This document shows, piece by piece, positions 1-12,488 of a stretch of DNA of 64,000 bases. This DNA comes from Rhodamnia argentea (Eukaryota > Streptophyta > Magnoliopsida > Myrtales > Myrtaceae). The position numbers were made by a program, and so were the translations under genes. The notes under the pieces are model-generated. The model searched no databases. It was given only the letters and a program-made list of their open reading frames with translations, and was not told where the DNA came from. Location: positions 558,001 to 622,000 of the forward strand of contig NC_063151.1 in the NCBI RefSeq assembly GCF_020921035.1, in the 5' to 3' direction. Each line of letters begins with the position of its first letter. Position 1 is the stretch's first letter.

Positions 1-3000
1 GAAAAGGTCCACACACATTCTAGCTTGTTTCTCTTCATTCTCATCCGTGTGCTACGATCACTAATTGGATCTCTGATAAATCATGGAGATAGCATATGTA
101 AGATTCATACCCTGGAATTGGCTCCAGGTATTACCTAGGTTGCTTTGCCTTTCTTTTTACACGACATCCGTGTTTTCTATCAGTACAGAAAAAGAGGTGA
201 TCTAGTGTTCTTTAGGTGCGAGAGGTTGTTTGAGTTGAGACGGACTTTGTTAATGGCCATATAAATGTATATGTGGTAGGTTTTCTTTGCTTATTGGGAC
301 TGAAGGCTTATTGCTAACAGAGTTGGTTTTACTTCAGTGTATACTGGTAGCATCTTCTTTTGAATTGATGTACTTCAGATATCTTTCATGATTCGCTTTC
401 TTAATCTTTCTTATTTTGTTTCTATTTCTTAATGGTTGATGAGCCGATTACTTTCTCGGTTTAGTTTCAGAAGCATCTGGTTTGTTGCAGAAGCTTAATT
501 TCTTCTGTTCCCGTTGCCTCTTTGGGACTATGCCATGGTCATGGACATCATTAGGATTTACTCTCCTCCTTTGGCCATTTATTTCTTAATCTATATAGTT
601 GTTTAACGAGCAGATTCTGGAACTATTAAGTGGATTTGAAGTAACTTCTCTCTGATGTACTGGTCTCTGCTTCCGAGGAAGTTGTCAGGAACAGTAAATA
701 TGAAGAGTTTGGTCAATTGTTGCATAGAATAAAGCGTTCGACCTTTTTTTGGGACTGACGATTCCTTTGCAGTATAATGTTGGGTTGGTGGACTGGGAGT
801 ACTGGGGGATGAACTGAAACTCTTAATAATTTCCTGCATTGACACTGATGTTTGTTTTTGAAAATTCGTTCTGTCATTTATTATCTTTGGGTGGCGGCAA
901 GTATTGAGATGATAATTGTCTTGTTCTAATTGCTTTAGGTTGAAGGTTTACTGAATTTGAGAAATGGTGATCCATTGCCTTTTTTGCTAGGCTGAGATGA
1001 TGAATTGTGACAGACCGGGCTTTGTTTGAAAGTGGATAAGCTCTTATTTATTGGATTCTGGGCAGTAAATAGTTCTATTAACTCTAGTTTCTATATTTTT
1101 TTATTAAAGTAAGAGGATCGCCATTCAGTTATCTTTCTTCTATAGGTCAGCAATTGGTTATAGCAAGGACTTTACCTCTAACTTCAATATGGAGCGTCTT
1201 TAATCTTATGGTTCTTTATAGTTGGATATTAGAGGTATGGTTTGATTAGACACGATCCTTAATTCTTTGGCACTTTATCTCTGTATTCAGTTGTTTTTAG
1301 AAGGTCAATAATCGTCGACTTTCTTCTGCTGTAGGAGTTGTTTACAAGTCTGAAAAGCTTGAGGTCCACATTAGTTGTGGCTTGCTTCTCATCATTCTTA
1401 TCTCATATATGAACTACAATCACTAATGGATTCACTTTTGGAAATCATTCAAACAGTTTATGCAGAATATATTTGTCGCGGTGCTCTTATAGTAGACGAC
1501 TCTTGGCAAATCTGACTTTGGTTGGCACTTGTGACTTTCAATTTTATTTCCTTTTTTAACTGATTTTGGATGGTCTTCTGAATATTGTAAGATGATAGCT
1601 GATATCAGTTGTCCTTTGGCAGATTAGAGCCGCTCTCTACGGGATTGTATGGGTATCTTACCTTTTTCCTTGATAGTTGATGTTCCTTTTTTTTTTTTTT
1701 GAAGGATTGGTGTTGTTTAGATGGTAATTTCTTACGCTGAGATGTTATTTTGGTTTGACCTATTGCCCCTTTTTTCTATCATTTGGAACTTGCAGGATAG
1801 GTTCTTTTCCAAAAAAAAAAATATTTGTTTTTCACATTGTTTTTTGCAGTAACATTTACATGGTTACTTTGCCAAGTCTTTACCAAATGCTATAATATGT
1901 AGTGTTTTAACTAAAGCGATGATGTTGGATGGTTCATCAATAGAGTGATCTCTGCATAATTTTTAACCGGTCTGGATTTCGGTGGATTGGCAATCTCTTC
2001 ATCTGAGCATTGTCGTCTAAGGATGATAAACACATAGAAGCTGTTCAGTTTACATAGAATAAGGTGTATGGGCTTCTTGGAGGAGTGGTGATCAAATTAT
2101 GCAGTCTTATTTGCTTGATTTTGGGAAGAAGTCTTTGATCACATCTTCAGGACGGTCGATGGATTGAAATTTTGAAGATCTCTAGGCGTTTTGTTGTCTT
2201 GATTTAAATTTTTCTTCAGTTGAGTTCCTAATTTTAAAGAGAATTCCTGCCAAGATGATCTTGGGGAGCAGTGAGATAATTGTCGTTAAGTTCTTATTCT
2301 TCTACAGGTTGAAAAGTTTTTGCCGGGTTTGCATGTGCGATTTATTCGTCTTGCCTTTTTTCCGGGATATTAGCTTCACAGAATGTAGTTAGCTTAGGCT
2401 TTCATTCTATGCGATTGATGTGCTTTCTTTTGGTATAGAACCTTTCGTGCAACTTTTTGATTTATCAGGCGATTTCTGTGCTTTTAGGTGGTTGTTGAGT
2501 GGTCATGGACATTGTTAGTGTTGACGGTCCTCCTTATACATGTATTTGTGGATTAGGATTGATCCATCCTTCTGTGCGGCTGAGTTGATGAATTGTGGAG
2601 TCCAGGCTTTGTTTGAAATTGGATAAGCTTCCACTTCTTGGATTTTGGTTCTTTTGATCTCCTCACTCCATGTATGGATCAATCCATAATCAATTGATAT
2701 ATTGGCCGCGTTTTTATGATAGGATGTGCGAGAACTAGCTTGGCTTTGCTTTGAGGGTTTGACGCTTGGCGTAAGATCTCTGTTTGTCATACAAATAAGG
2801 TGTTCTTTGACCCCAAAAAAATAAAAAGGTGCTCTGTAGGTGAGATGGGTTGTTTTTAGTTTGTAGTGCCACCTTGAGGGCCTAATTTCTGTATATTTTA
2901 GGTTCTCATTATGGGACTATGAAGACTTTTCCGCCTGGAAGATATAATTGTTGCAAACTCTTAGCATCTCATTCTGAAAAGATGAACCGGTACTGTGCTT

Positions 3001-4225
3001 TTGCCTTTTAGCTTCCTAATAACATACACCCCGTAGGTTCCTTTCATAACTAGGTCTCTTTCTTCTCGTGTTTCATTCTTGGCATATGTGATCAGGCCTC
3101 ACATGGGATGTTGACAGGACAGCCATCTAGACATAACTTCCCTTGGCATTGCTGATTGGCTCTGACCGGTTCTCTCCTTTCTGCTGATTCTCTTGTTTCT
3201 TATCTATCACAAAGCTGTGTTGTTACTTGTTTGCTGTCTGCAGACATGGCTGGTTAGGCTGGGAGGATCAGACACTAGGTGCTTGGTTGGGGAGTGTGTC
3301 AAATCTTGTGGTTATTTTTAGATGGGTGAAACTGAAGGGAGACGATGATCCTGCAGTGAATAAGCTTTGATTTGAGGTTTTATCATATCTGTTGAGCATG
3401 GAGTTCAGTCTACTTCTCCTTCTGATCTCTTATGATACCCTGACGTACGACGGGTGAACTTTTACTTCGTATATACCAAGCATAGCTGTTGAAGCTCTTT
3501 AGGAATATGAATTTATACATCTCCAATTGCGGCATGATCCTTTGCCAATGATGTTCTGTCATCCATATACTCCAATTATGGTTCTAGTGTATCTCTTTCG
3601 CATTGGCTCTGCAACATTTGTTTAGGAGTCATCTTCCTTCTAATTGGAGATAAGGGTTGTCTTATGATCGGTTTCATTTGCTTTGATATTTGATTTGACA
3701 GCATGAATTTTGAAGCATCTGGCTGGGGCCTATTTCCAGAATAATGTTGGCGAAGGCTCTGATTTTATACAGAAACATTTATCAACGTTATTATGTTTCA
3801 AGTCTCCCTATCCGTGCTATACGAATTTATTCAGTCGTCGACGGGGTGCTTGTTCCAGTTTAGAGCGATCTCACCGAGGACCATGTGAGGATAATAATTG
3901 ATCAAATCTGGAGAATCGAAGTTCTTGAGATGGGGAAGGTAGAAGGTTATTATCTTTCTATAGTGATTGTCTGTTGCTGCATGAACTCTGCAAAGATCTG
4001 GGCTATAATAGTTTCATTTTCAGGGATTAGAGGAGATGCAATGAACATCTAATCCTCTTCCTGGCAAATTGAAGTAATGGAATAATATTATTGAATCATC
4101 CATCTAGGTTGGAGTCTTTTTGTTGCAAATTATGCTGAATTCGACCTAGTTTGTGTTGCAGTGCATTGGCCCATTTTAACTTGACTTGTAGGGGAATGAT
4201 TTGACTCAGCAAGCTTTTACTTTTT

Positions 4226-4575
4226 GCTTCTCCTGGGGGTAATTTTTGGCACAAATGGTTTATTTTGGGTGTCAGTTCAATTCTCTCTCTTCAATGATGT
4301 CGTGCCCTCATCTTTGTCTGCGAACTTCAGTGGATAAACTACAATTACTACAATTGAGTATTGTGCAAGGCTAGGTCTAGTTTTTGCTTGGCCTTGGGGC
4401 TTTTTCTTTATGCTTATTCTGGGGTTATTTTTGGAATAAATGGTTAATTTTGGGCACCAGTTCATCTCTCTCTTCAATGATGTCGTGCTTCCCTCTTTTT
4501 CTGTGAACTTCAGTGGATAAAACTACAAAGTCCTGTTTCAAGGCTAAGTCCAGTTGCTTTGTTTGGTCATTTGGT
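4226..4575 (+). repeat. Tandem duplication, 184-bp unit, two copies
   Basis: Two neighbouring copies (about 4226-4409 and 4410-4575) share order and most bases: a T-rich start, the block CTCTCTCTTCAATGATGTCG, then a shared AACTTCAGTGGATAAA block. Divergence is moderate, so the duplication is not recent. No coding function is seen. Confidence 0.75.
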
Positions 4576-5867
4576 GGCACACATCAATGGCAGATATTCA
4601 CTAACATCATGGCAGATTATTCATTTGTACTTCGGTTGGTTCGGTGCAGTCCGTAGAAGCTCTCTCTTTGGGATTCTCTTTATATTGAATCTCCAGCTGA
4701 TAAAAATTTGCCATGTGTGTTGAAATGGAGAGTTACTTGGCCACGAGCTCGCTCGCTTCATTCTCTTTGAAACTTGTATCCTATTCTCATCATTTTCTGA
4801 GGAAGCTGGCTCTAGTTTGTACCTTGAAAACACTATTTGCAAGGATGCTTGAGAATATGCTCGCTGGGAGACGTGGAATTGATGGTTTGAATTTTTTTGC
4901 GTCTTTTATAAGGTCGCTCTTTAAATAAGATGGTGCACTGGACATGTTGCTCTAGTTGGGGTACATCTGTTGTACGAGCTATTCCTGATGTTGAACTTGA
5001 CAAGAAAAACTATCTGTTTTGAAGACCTCGCAAAGAAATTGCACCTTCCTGCAGGATGTTTGGAACTTGTATAACTCTTCTTGTATTTTTGGACTCTTCA
5101 ACATAGTTGTGTGTTGATAAAATTGTGCAACTTTGTATCTGCATAGTTTTGCAGCTAGCACTTGTTATCAGTTTGGTCAGGGTGTGATGTGCTAACTCTT
5201 GGACAGTGATGTGCTAACTGTTGGAAGTGATGTCCTTGGCCCATGATCTTTATTTTATGGAGACTACAAATTCTTGGGATTTGCGAAATTACTGGTGGGG
5301 ATTTTCTGCTAGCTAGTCTTTGATTTTCATTTGTGGCATCTAATTGTGGGTGGTCTAAGTCAAGCTTCTTAATTGGAGATATTTTGAATGTTTTGCCTTA
5401 ATATGGGGGAATTGGCATCTATTCCTATCTCTTTTAGAAATTTCATTTTACAAACTATCCAGGTGACATGGGCACTTTTGCAAGTAATTGTCTTTTCACC
5501 TTTTCCCATACGAATGTTCTGTGAACTCAATTGGAACCTTATAAAACTTGATGATTCCTGTGGCAGGAGGGATGTTACCTTGCAGATTTGAGGTCTCATC
5601 CATTTTACCCAGGATAGCATCTTCGTAGCTCCTCCCAGTGCAGATTATGTTCTTAATCCGGTCAAATTGTTGGGGATAGTCTTATTATCACGAGAAACAA
5701 ACTCATTTTACTCTGTCGATGCCAATGCTCCTGTTGCTTGAACATACATATATAGTTGACACATTCTCAATTTCAGCTGGTTGATCTTTGATTCAGTCGG
5801 ACACAGACATTGACTATTCCCAGCATTGGTCGCTTCATTCTTCTTTCCTCCAAGTAAACTTACCACA

Positions 5868-6006
5868 GCAAAGCTCCGCTATAGTGCCTTGTACATCAAC
5901 TTCACTCTAGCACTAATATATGATCACTAATTTATACTTGGGTAAGTCTTTAAAATTGAGCTTAATGATAAGCCGCAGCAAAGCTCCCATTCTACTGCCT
6001 TATACC
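5868..6006 (+). repeat. Short direct repeat, ~105 bp apart
   Basis: The block around CAGCAAAGCTCC followed by TGCCTTGTAC at 5868 recurs with substitutions near 5973 (CAGCAAAGCTCCC then TGCCTTATAC). It is one of several diverged internal duplications in the left T-rich tract. Confidence 0.6.
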
Positions 6007-9000
6007 AAACACAAATTAATCTGTTGGGAAGAAATTCAATTGTAACTTTATTATAATGTTGAGAGTCGCTGCATATATATAACTTGATATGATTCTTAGT
6101 AAAATAAGTTGTCCAGTTGAAAATTTAATTGTTGTAGGCATAATTATTCTCAGTTCATGATTAGTCTCTCGTACTGTATTTTAGTCAGGGCTGAAGGAGT
6201 TCGATCATTTTTTTTGACATATAATTTATAAGGTTAGATGATTCTGCTAAGTTTTCCTATTGATATGCTGTCCAATTCTGGCTCTCTCTTTGCCATAAAA
6301 ATCAGGAAGGAGGTTGTGCTCCCACTAAGAGAAGGAAGTCCTCATCTAGATCTTTTTACTTTTTTCCCCTCGCCAGACTAAATGTAATTACTTTTTTCAC
6401 CTTGGAATGTCTTCCAAGTTAATGATGAGGAATCCCTCTGCAAGCATTTTGTGTATAGATCATTTCCCTTACACTTTTTCCCTTATTGGCAAGTCTCTGA
6501 TTGTGGATTTGTTAGGTGTGGCTGGCTTTACAAGCATGAGTACTGGCCATATGGGCATTGGGTATTTTTTTCCTTGCCAAGTCCTTTTATCTGATTTCCA
6601 TGCTTCATTTTGCCAGCTAAATCTTTTGGTATGTTTTTCAGTTAGCGGATTTATATATTTATTTTCATCAATGGGAACCCTCTTTTGTCTTGATAACTTT
6701 GCTTTCATTTCTTATATTCACTAATCCTTCTTATTGCTTTTTGCTAAAATTTCACACATTGTTTCTTCAGGTGTTTTCATTATCGAGCAGTCATTATTCT
6801 TTGCACCTTAAGTTCTCGTAGATATGGATTCCCTTGAAGAGCATTTTGTCTTCCCATTAGGAAAAGCAGTATATATGGAAGTATGGTCACTACTGCAAGT
6901 ATCTTTTACCATTTACCGTGACTAAGTTGATGACAGTGTTACTGGATATTCTTCTCTCGAAATTTGGTGTCTTCTCCTTCTACTGGTGTCTGACAAAAAG
7001 GTGTTCACTGAGAATGGATGTCTCTTGGTGGGTGCATGCTGTCCTAGTAAGGTTATTGAGACTGCTGCTTTTGGTGACTGCTGTCCAAGAACTTTTTGCT
7101 CCAGTGAAAATTGGATTTGTCGCCATTTCTTTCATGCAGAACCCATCTTTGACTTCAACTAACCAGAGAATAGGTTATCTGTATTTATTGACAATAGCTT
7201 GCTTCTTGTGATACGTGTGATATGCTTGTTGCACTGCAGTGCCTTCGGTTAAACTGATGATAATGCCTTAGGTTGACATGGTGTCCTAGCTTGTTCGAGG
7301 ACCCAAGTACCTCAAATCAGTCGAATGCCTTCAGCTAAACTAATACCTACGTTTTAAATCAAGATTCTTTTACCACCTCCCAACCTCATTTTGGGGAGGT
7401 TATCACGGCTCATTGGTGTTCTCTTGTTTCTCAGAATGTGGACCCAGTAATGTGCTCTATCAGTATCACACTTGAAACTCTTATCTGGACGCCTGTTCAC
7501 TCTGAAGGCTGGGTGGCTACCTTGTTGGATGAATTCGAAGAGAAGAGGACCGTGTCTTATATCTCATTGGTGTTCAATATTGTTCATTTTGGCTTGTTGG
7601 TATGCACTTTTTGCGTTCTTTTCTGGTACAGATTCTTCAGGTGTAGAACCTACGTTGGCATCAAGTGGTGGGATCCCGTTCATATTGGTTGTTGGACCTG
7701 CAGTGTCATATTCTGACATTTTGCTTTAATTGGATTAGAGTCAGACTTGATTGATTGGGTTGCTAGATGTTTGGCAGTCTCTTTGTCTTGTTGATGATAT
7801 TTGATTAGGACTCTCAAGTTGATTGCCATTTACAGCCTTTGAAATGGTGGGGTTGCACTTGCTTTAGGCACGCACAAATCGAACACCGTGTCTGTCCTTT
7901 TTCTTTTCTTCACTTTTCCTCCAACATCTAACAAGATGGATAATGGACCCCATATCATGGATTATTGATCCATTGGAAGCAACGTTTGAAGAGATTCCTG
8001 TTGAGTTATGGAAGTGAAAAAATGCTTTGCGGAATTGGTTGGATGAAGCTTGAATATCATTTAAAAGGGAATTCTATGGCAGCTCCTTTCTTTGCTCTGT
8101 CTCTTAGGTCTTTGAGGAACTAAGACTTAACACGAGATGCTGGCATGGCACATGGGATCATCTATTGTCAGTTTCTTAGTTTGGATGCTGTTTGCAGGGT
8201 GATTTAAGGTCTGATGAATTTGAGAAGAGACATCAGAAAGTCTTTATTTGTCCCTTCCTGGCTTTTGATTTGGGGTTCATTATAATGTCTGTCATATTTA
8301 TTCCCGCATTTGGTTTTCCAGAGGGCTTGTTTTGGAAGATTCCCTGATGTGCCTAAGAATTTAACTTTTTTGGAGATGATTTTCAAGTCCAATGCGGAGG
8401 CTTTATAGCCCATGGGACACATGGAACACATGATGAATTGCTTGTTCACATATCCAATGTTGTCCTTGTCTTACCTTTGTCAATTTGCCTTTGTCATGTG
8501 TTGATGGGGCTTTTAACACATCAGACTAAAGGAAGACAGACGAATTGCTCGTTCCCGTATTCAAGGTCCTCTGTGGTACGAGCATACTAGGTACACGCTT
8601 GAATCCCAATAAAAAAACTTTTTGCTGGAACTTGGATGGGTTTGAAACCAGAGCGGGTCCTCTTCTATCGTGTGTTGAAAATGTCTGCATTTTACCAATA
8701 ACTGGAAATGCTAGGTTTGCTCAGTTGAGGGGAGTGGGTTGAGTCTTCTCTGCTTGCAGTTGTGTTGGGGTTGAGCAAGCTGTTCATCATGGGCATTAGT
8801 TCTAGACCATGCACCAGTATTCCTATTGCAAAATGCTTTGCTCTACAGTGCTCTGATTACAATGGTTTTTTGTTCTGAAGATCGATACTCATAACCATTA
8901 GATATCTCAAGTAAGACTCCTGCCGTGGACTTTCAGCTGCATATCTTAGGACTTGAAGTTCCTCTTTCTCGTGTCCTTTTCAGCTGCCATATGAAAGTTA

Positions 9001-10250
9001 TCTCTAATTTTGATCACAAGGGAATTTCTAAGGGTGTGTTGGTATTACTCAATTTCCTTCTCATTGATGCTTATCTTGCAAGGCCATATCATTTGCGCTG
9101 TCAGGAATCAAGAGAGGTGATGAAATTGAGAACACACCAAGATGTCAGTCACACCGAGATGTCACTCACACCTATGAATCTTCGTACTGATGAAGAGGTT
9201 TTGGTGTATCTCCTTCGTCTCCTAGGGACCTGAATTCATTGTTGGGTTTATGTTTGCCTATGGTTTTTCTTGACAGGTTGGTTAAGCACGATACATCGAC
9301 TGACTCTGAACATGTATTTTTGGTCATATGTTTATTGTCTTTGCTTGAACATTCAGATTTGAAACATCTTCAGGACGTGTGATTATGATAATCAATAGAA
9401 GTTTGATGTTTGGATTTGACTCCTTTCAGAATCCCTCTCTTTAATTTGAAGTTTGAACGTAGTTATGACTCTCTCTTGACTATATCTCTCTTTGGAGGAC
9501 AAGTGGGAGAAGAGGGTTATCTTGCAGATTTCTGAATCTGTTTATTTGAAGAAGACGGGATCTTCTATTTGCGTATCCCTCAGCTCCAGGTTGTTGTGCT
9601 GATTCAAATATTTTTGGCGCCAGGTCCATCGATCTGTGTTCTCAGCTCCCTCGTTAGTTCATCATCTCTTACAGTTTTCAAGGGTTGTTGATAATGTGAA
9701 AGGCCAGGGATTTTGCTCTTACTTGCGTTATATATGTATGGTGGCGGAGCCAGGCTTAATTGCGAGAAGGTATTGTCAAGCCAACGTTAGTGAACTGTCC
9801 ATAAACTTTCTGTGAATCCATGTTGATAAGAGGGGTGAGTTTTAGAATATGACGCATGTCCTCTGTACTATTTTATGTGCTATGATACTTGTTTTGGATC
9901 ATTCTTCAAATGTCACGTGCGTAGTCATATTTGGAAGGAGTCTCTGTGGCACAAGAACAGTTGTATAGCATGCGTCTTGTGAATAGAGTTGGGTCTTAGC
10001 ATCAAAAATTTGGAAACTAGTGCAGATAATCTGACTATCGTGCCAACCGCAGAATTGGCCGGAGGATAGGGGGACCAGATCCTCTTGTTGCTGCTCAAGT
10101 GGGGATGGATGAGTTTTGTGAGAATTTGTGTTGCCAAGAGAGCAATTGAATCTTGACCGCTGCCATGTTGTAATTCTCGATTCATAATGATAATGTGCTC
10201 CTTTTCATCCGTGGACGTAGGTCAAGCTGGCCGAACCACGTAAATTTTCG

Positions 10251-11295
10251 TGTGCATCTTTTGGTGGACTATTATTCATCCCTGTGAATGGTTTCAATTT
10301 TGATGGAATGACAAAAGAAGAACAAAAATAAGACTTTCCTACGTAGTTCTCCTGATTAAATTAAAGATTCGTACAAGTCGCAACCGGTAAACATGATATC
10401 TCTGTCCATTTTCAAATGCTTCACATATAGAAAATTCATGTTCACCGATTGATGAAGTACCAAATGGTCTTATGGACTTTGCTAGTACATTATCTTTTGG
10501 TGGTGAAGGAGATGAATGAATTGGGATGAGTTGAATTATTCTGGTTGTTCTGTAGATGGGTTTTATTCTTATAAAATCATAGTCGTGGCAGATCTTCGAT
10601 AGATAAACCCATTAACTTAGTAGTTAAGATTGATAGACTTTGTTAAAATTGAATGCGATTTCGAAGAGACTTCTTCGTGGATAGCTGCTTATCCTCGACA
10701 AAATCGGGCTCGTAGGAAATATCCATTTAATTTCCTTGCCTTCAATTCATTCACGGCTGAATTATCCTAAAAAATTATGCCTACCGAAAGGTAAAAACTA
10801 AGTGACGGCATAGATCCCAATCTTCTAAAGATTTCTCAAATTTGTCCTATCATGTTAATCCTATCAGAAAAAGATGCGACTGTTCAAATTTATTTCAGAC
10901 CCTTTTAACACCTCCTGTGAGAGTAAATATTCCAGCAGCATCCTTCTCAATTTTCGATTTCGCCAGAGTGAATCTGACATATTCATGACTGAAAGGCGAT
11001 ACTACTTTCATCCATTAATAATTATTTTCGGAAGTTTTTGGTATGAAGAGAAAAATGACAAACCTGGGCCTTCAAGGAAATATGGTCTTAACTGCAATGT
11101 CATCGATCTGATGCGCACATCATAATTCCCTTCTGGAAAGAATGCAGATTTCTTAAGAGGGTTAGGTGCAAATCAAAGAAAGCGGAGCAGGTTAACCCAA
11201 CCATCTAAACGAAGGTACAAAACTGCAACCAAACCGATCCATATTAACACTGAAACTTAAAACGACTACATTCAACAGGAGCCATTTCCTGCATC
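10251..11295. other. Intergenic; 5' flank of dirigent-like gene
   Basis: No gene is supported here. Around 10.9-11.2 kb the + strand changes from T-rich to A-rich, marking the end of the left tract. The last hundred bases should hold the promoter and leader of the dirigent-like gene, but I see no clear TATA box. Confidence 0.4.
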
Positions 11296-11850
11296 ATGCT
11301 CCCCCGATTCATCTTCTGTGGCTCTGTGATTTTAGCCACACTCGCAGTGATCCTCCTAGCCTTGTTCTCGCCTGTGGCTCACCGACGCCAATCGAAGAAC
11401 CAGTCGCTGCCATGGCTCGCCCTCTCTCTGTACATCCAGCAACCGAGCACTCCGAGCTCATATAATCAGCAGGTGACAGGATCAGAAGGGGGAGCATTCA
11501 CATTCCACCGAACGCTCACAGAGGGCCCCGAGAACACTTCCAGAGTCATTGGCCGAGCTCAAGGCTTCATCATCCCCATCGAACACTTTGCACATTCGGC
11601 ATTTAATGTTATCTATCTGACTTTTAACACGGCAACATACTATGGTAGTCTTGGTGTAGAGGCGAGGCACATCACTCATGAGGACAGACAAGAGCTTACT
11701 GTTGTCGGTGGAACAGGCGATTTTGCCTTTGCCCGTGGACTGGCTGTTTTTGCTGAAGCAGAAAAGCATTCATCTGACGTCAATCCAACTACTTACCACA
11801 TCAAGTTGGAACTGAAGGTCCCTAACAGGTCTCAGACCATCCCAGGATGA
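11296..11850 (+). CDS. Dirigent-family protein, 184 aa
   Basis: Dirigent proteins are secreted beta-barrel proteins that guide stereoselective coupling of phenoxy radicals in lignan and lignin-type synthesis. The single uninterrupted frame begins with ATG at 11296 and ends in TGA. Residues about 5-25 are strongly hydrophobic (signal peptide or signal anchor), followed by a basic and Ser/Pro-rich stretch. The barrel runs from about residue 65 (FTFHRTLTEGPENTSRVIG) to about 178 and includes the family hallmark VVGGTGDFAFARGLA and a C-terminal YHIKLELKV strand. Length and lack of introns are usual for the family. The N-terminal part lacks the common 'LYFHD' motif and reads LALSLYIQQP instead. 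It converges on MED18 (3' ends about 640 bp apart). Family assignment is firm; the substrate cannot be told. Confidence 0.88.
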   Translation: MLPRFIFCGSVILATLAVILLALFSPVAHRRQSKNQSLPWLALSLYIQQPSTPSSYNQQVTGSEGGAFTFHRTLTEGPENTSRVIGRAQGFIIPIEHFAHSAFNVIYLTFNTATYYGSLGVEARHITHEDRQELTVVGGTGDFAFARGLAVFAEAEKHSSDVNPTTYHIKLELKVPNRSQTIPG

Positions 11851-12488
11851 TGCACAGTTCAATTTAAAAGATTGTGCTACACATATTTTTGTACATTTTT
11901 TGGCAACTCCTCCAATTCTCTTGCTTAGAATCACCCTGTATTAATTTCTAACAGATGAAAATGAGAAAGCAGCAGCAACGATTTGGAGTTTAGACATATT
12001 ATCGCTATTTTTTTTTAACTCCGTCTGGCAGTTTTAATTTGCTGATACCCTCAGCTTAAGCTAAACTAATGAATAGCTAGGAACCACCAATTCAACTAGG
12101 CAAACAACATCATCCATATACAATAGGCCCCAATAAATAAAGTTAACCATTGATTGTCTCAAGGGGTCTGTAACAATCACTAAAAACTTGCAATCAACAA
12201 ATTACAGGAGAACTGGGGAATGTTGACTGCCACAGCCAGCTTAAACCATTGAGAATCTAGCCAAGCTAGAATGACCTAATGAGAAGCTTACTCTGAGAAT
12301 GTTGGATACGATACCAGAACCAAAAGAGTAGAGTGCCATATCACTTCTTGGTTGGTTCATCACTGCACAGTTAGGTGAGAAACAGAATAACTACCACTAT
12401 ACCATGGGAAGGACCTATATTTCGACAACAAAGAAGCAATGGGTGCAACATGTAGTACTAGATGACCTACTACATCTTCATGATCCTG
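11851..12488. other. Convergent intergenic region with both 3' UTRs
   Basis: This space lies between the stop codons of the dirigent-like gene (+) and MED18 (-). It is AT-rich and should contain both 3' UTRs and polyadenylation signals. No open frame of note and no repeat was recognised. Confidence 0.4.

Larger units (their letters stand above)
1..10250 (+). other. T-rich tract without recognisable genes
   Basis: No reading frame here exceeds about 105 codons and none resembles a protein family I know. The + strand is clearly richer in T than A over nearly the whole stretch (sampled 60-base lines carry roughly 24-27 T against 8-14 A). T-richness on the sense strand is typical of plant introns and some UTRs, so a + strand transcript is an inference. 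Diverged internal repeats are visible: text near 531 recurs near 2503, text near 989 near 2577, and text near 4 near 1361. It could be introns of a gene starting outside the window, a long non-coding RNA, or old duplicated DNA. Confidence 0.45.

Noticed and set aside
7247..7330. Possible C/D snoRNA (TGATGA-like box)
   Set aside because: No convincing D box and closing stem at the right spacing; other TGATGA occurrences in the tract fail likewise.
6407..7729. Frames of 85-105 codons on the + strand
   Set aside because: Hydrophobic residues come from T-richness; the frames overlap in different phases and contain no motif.
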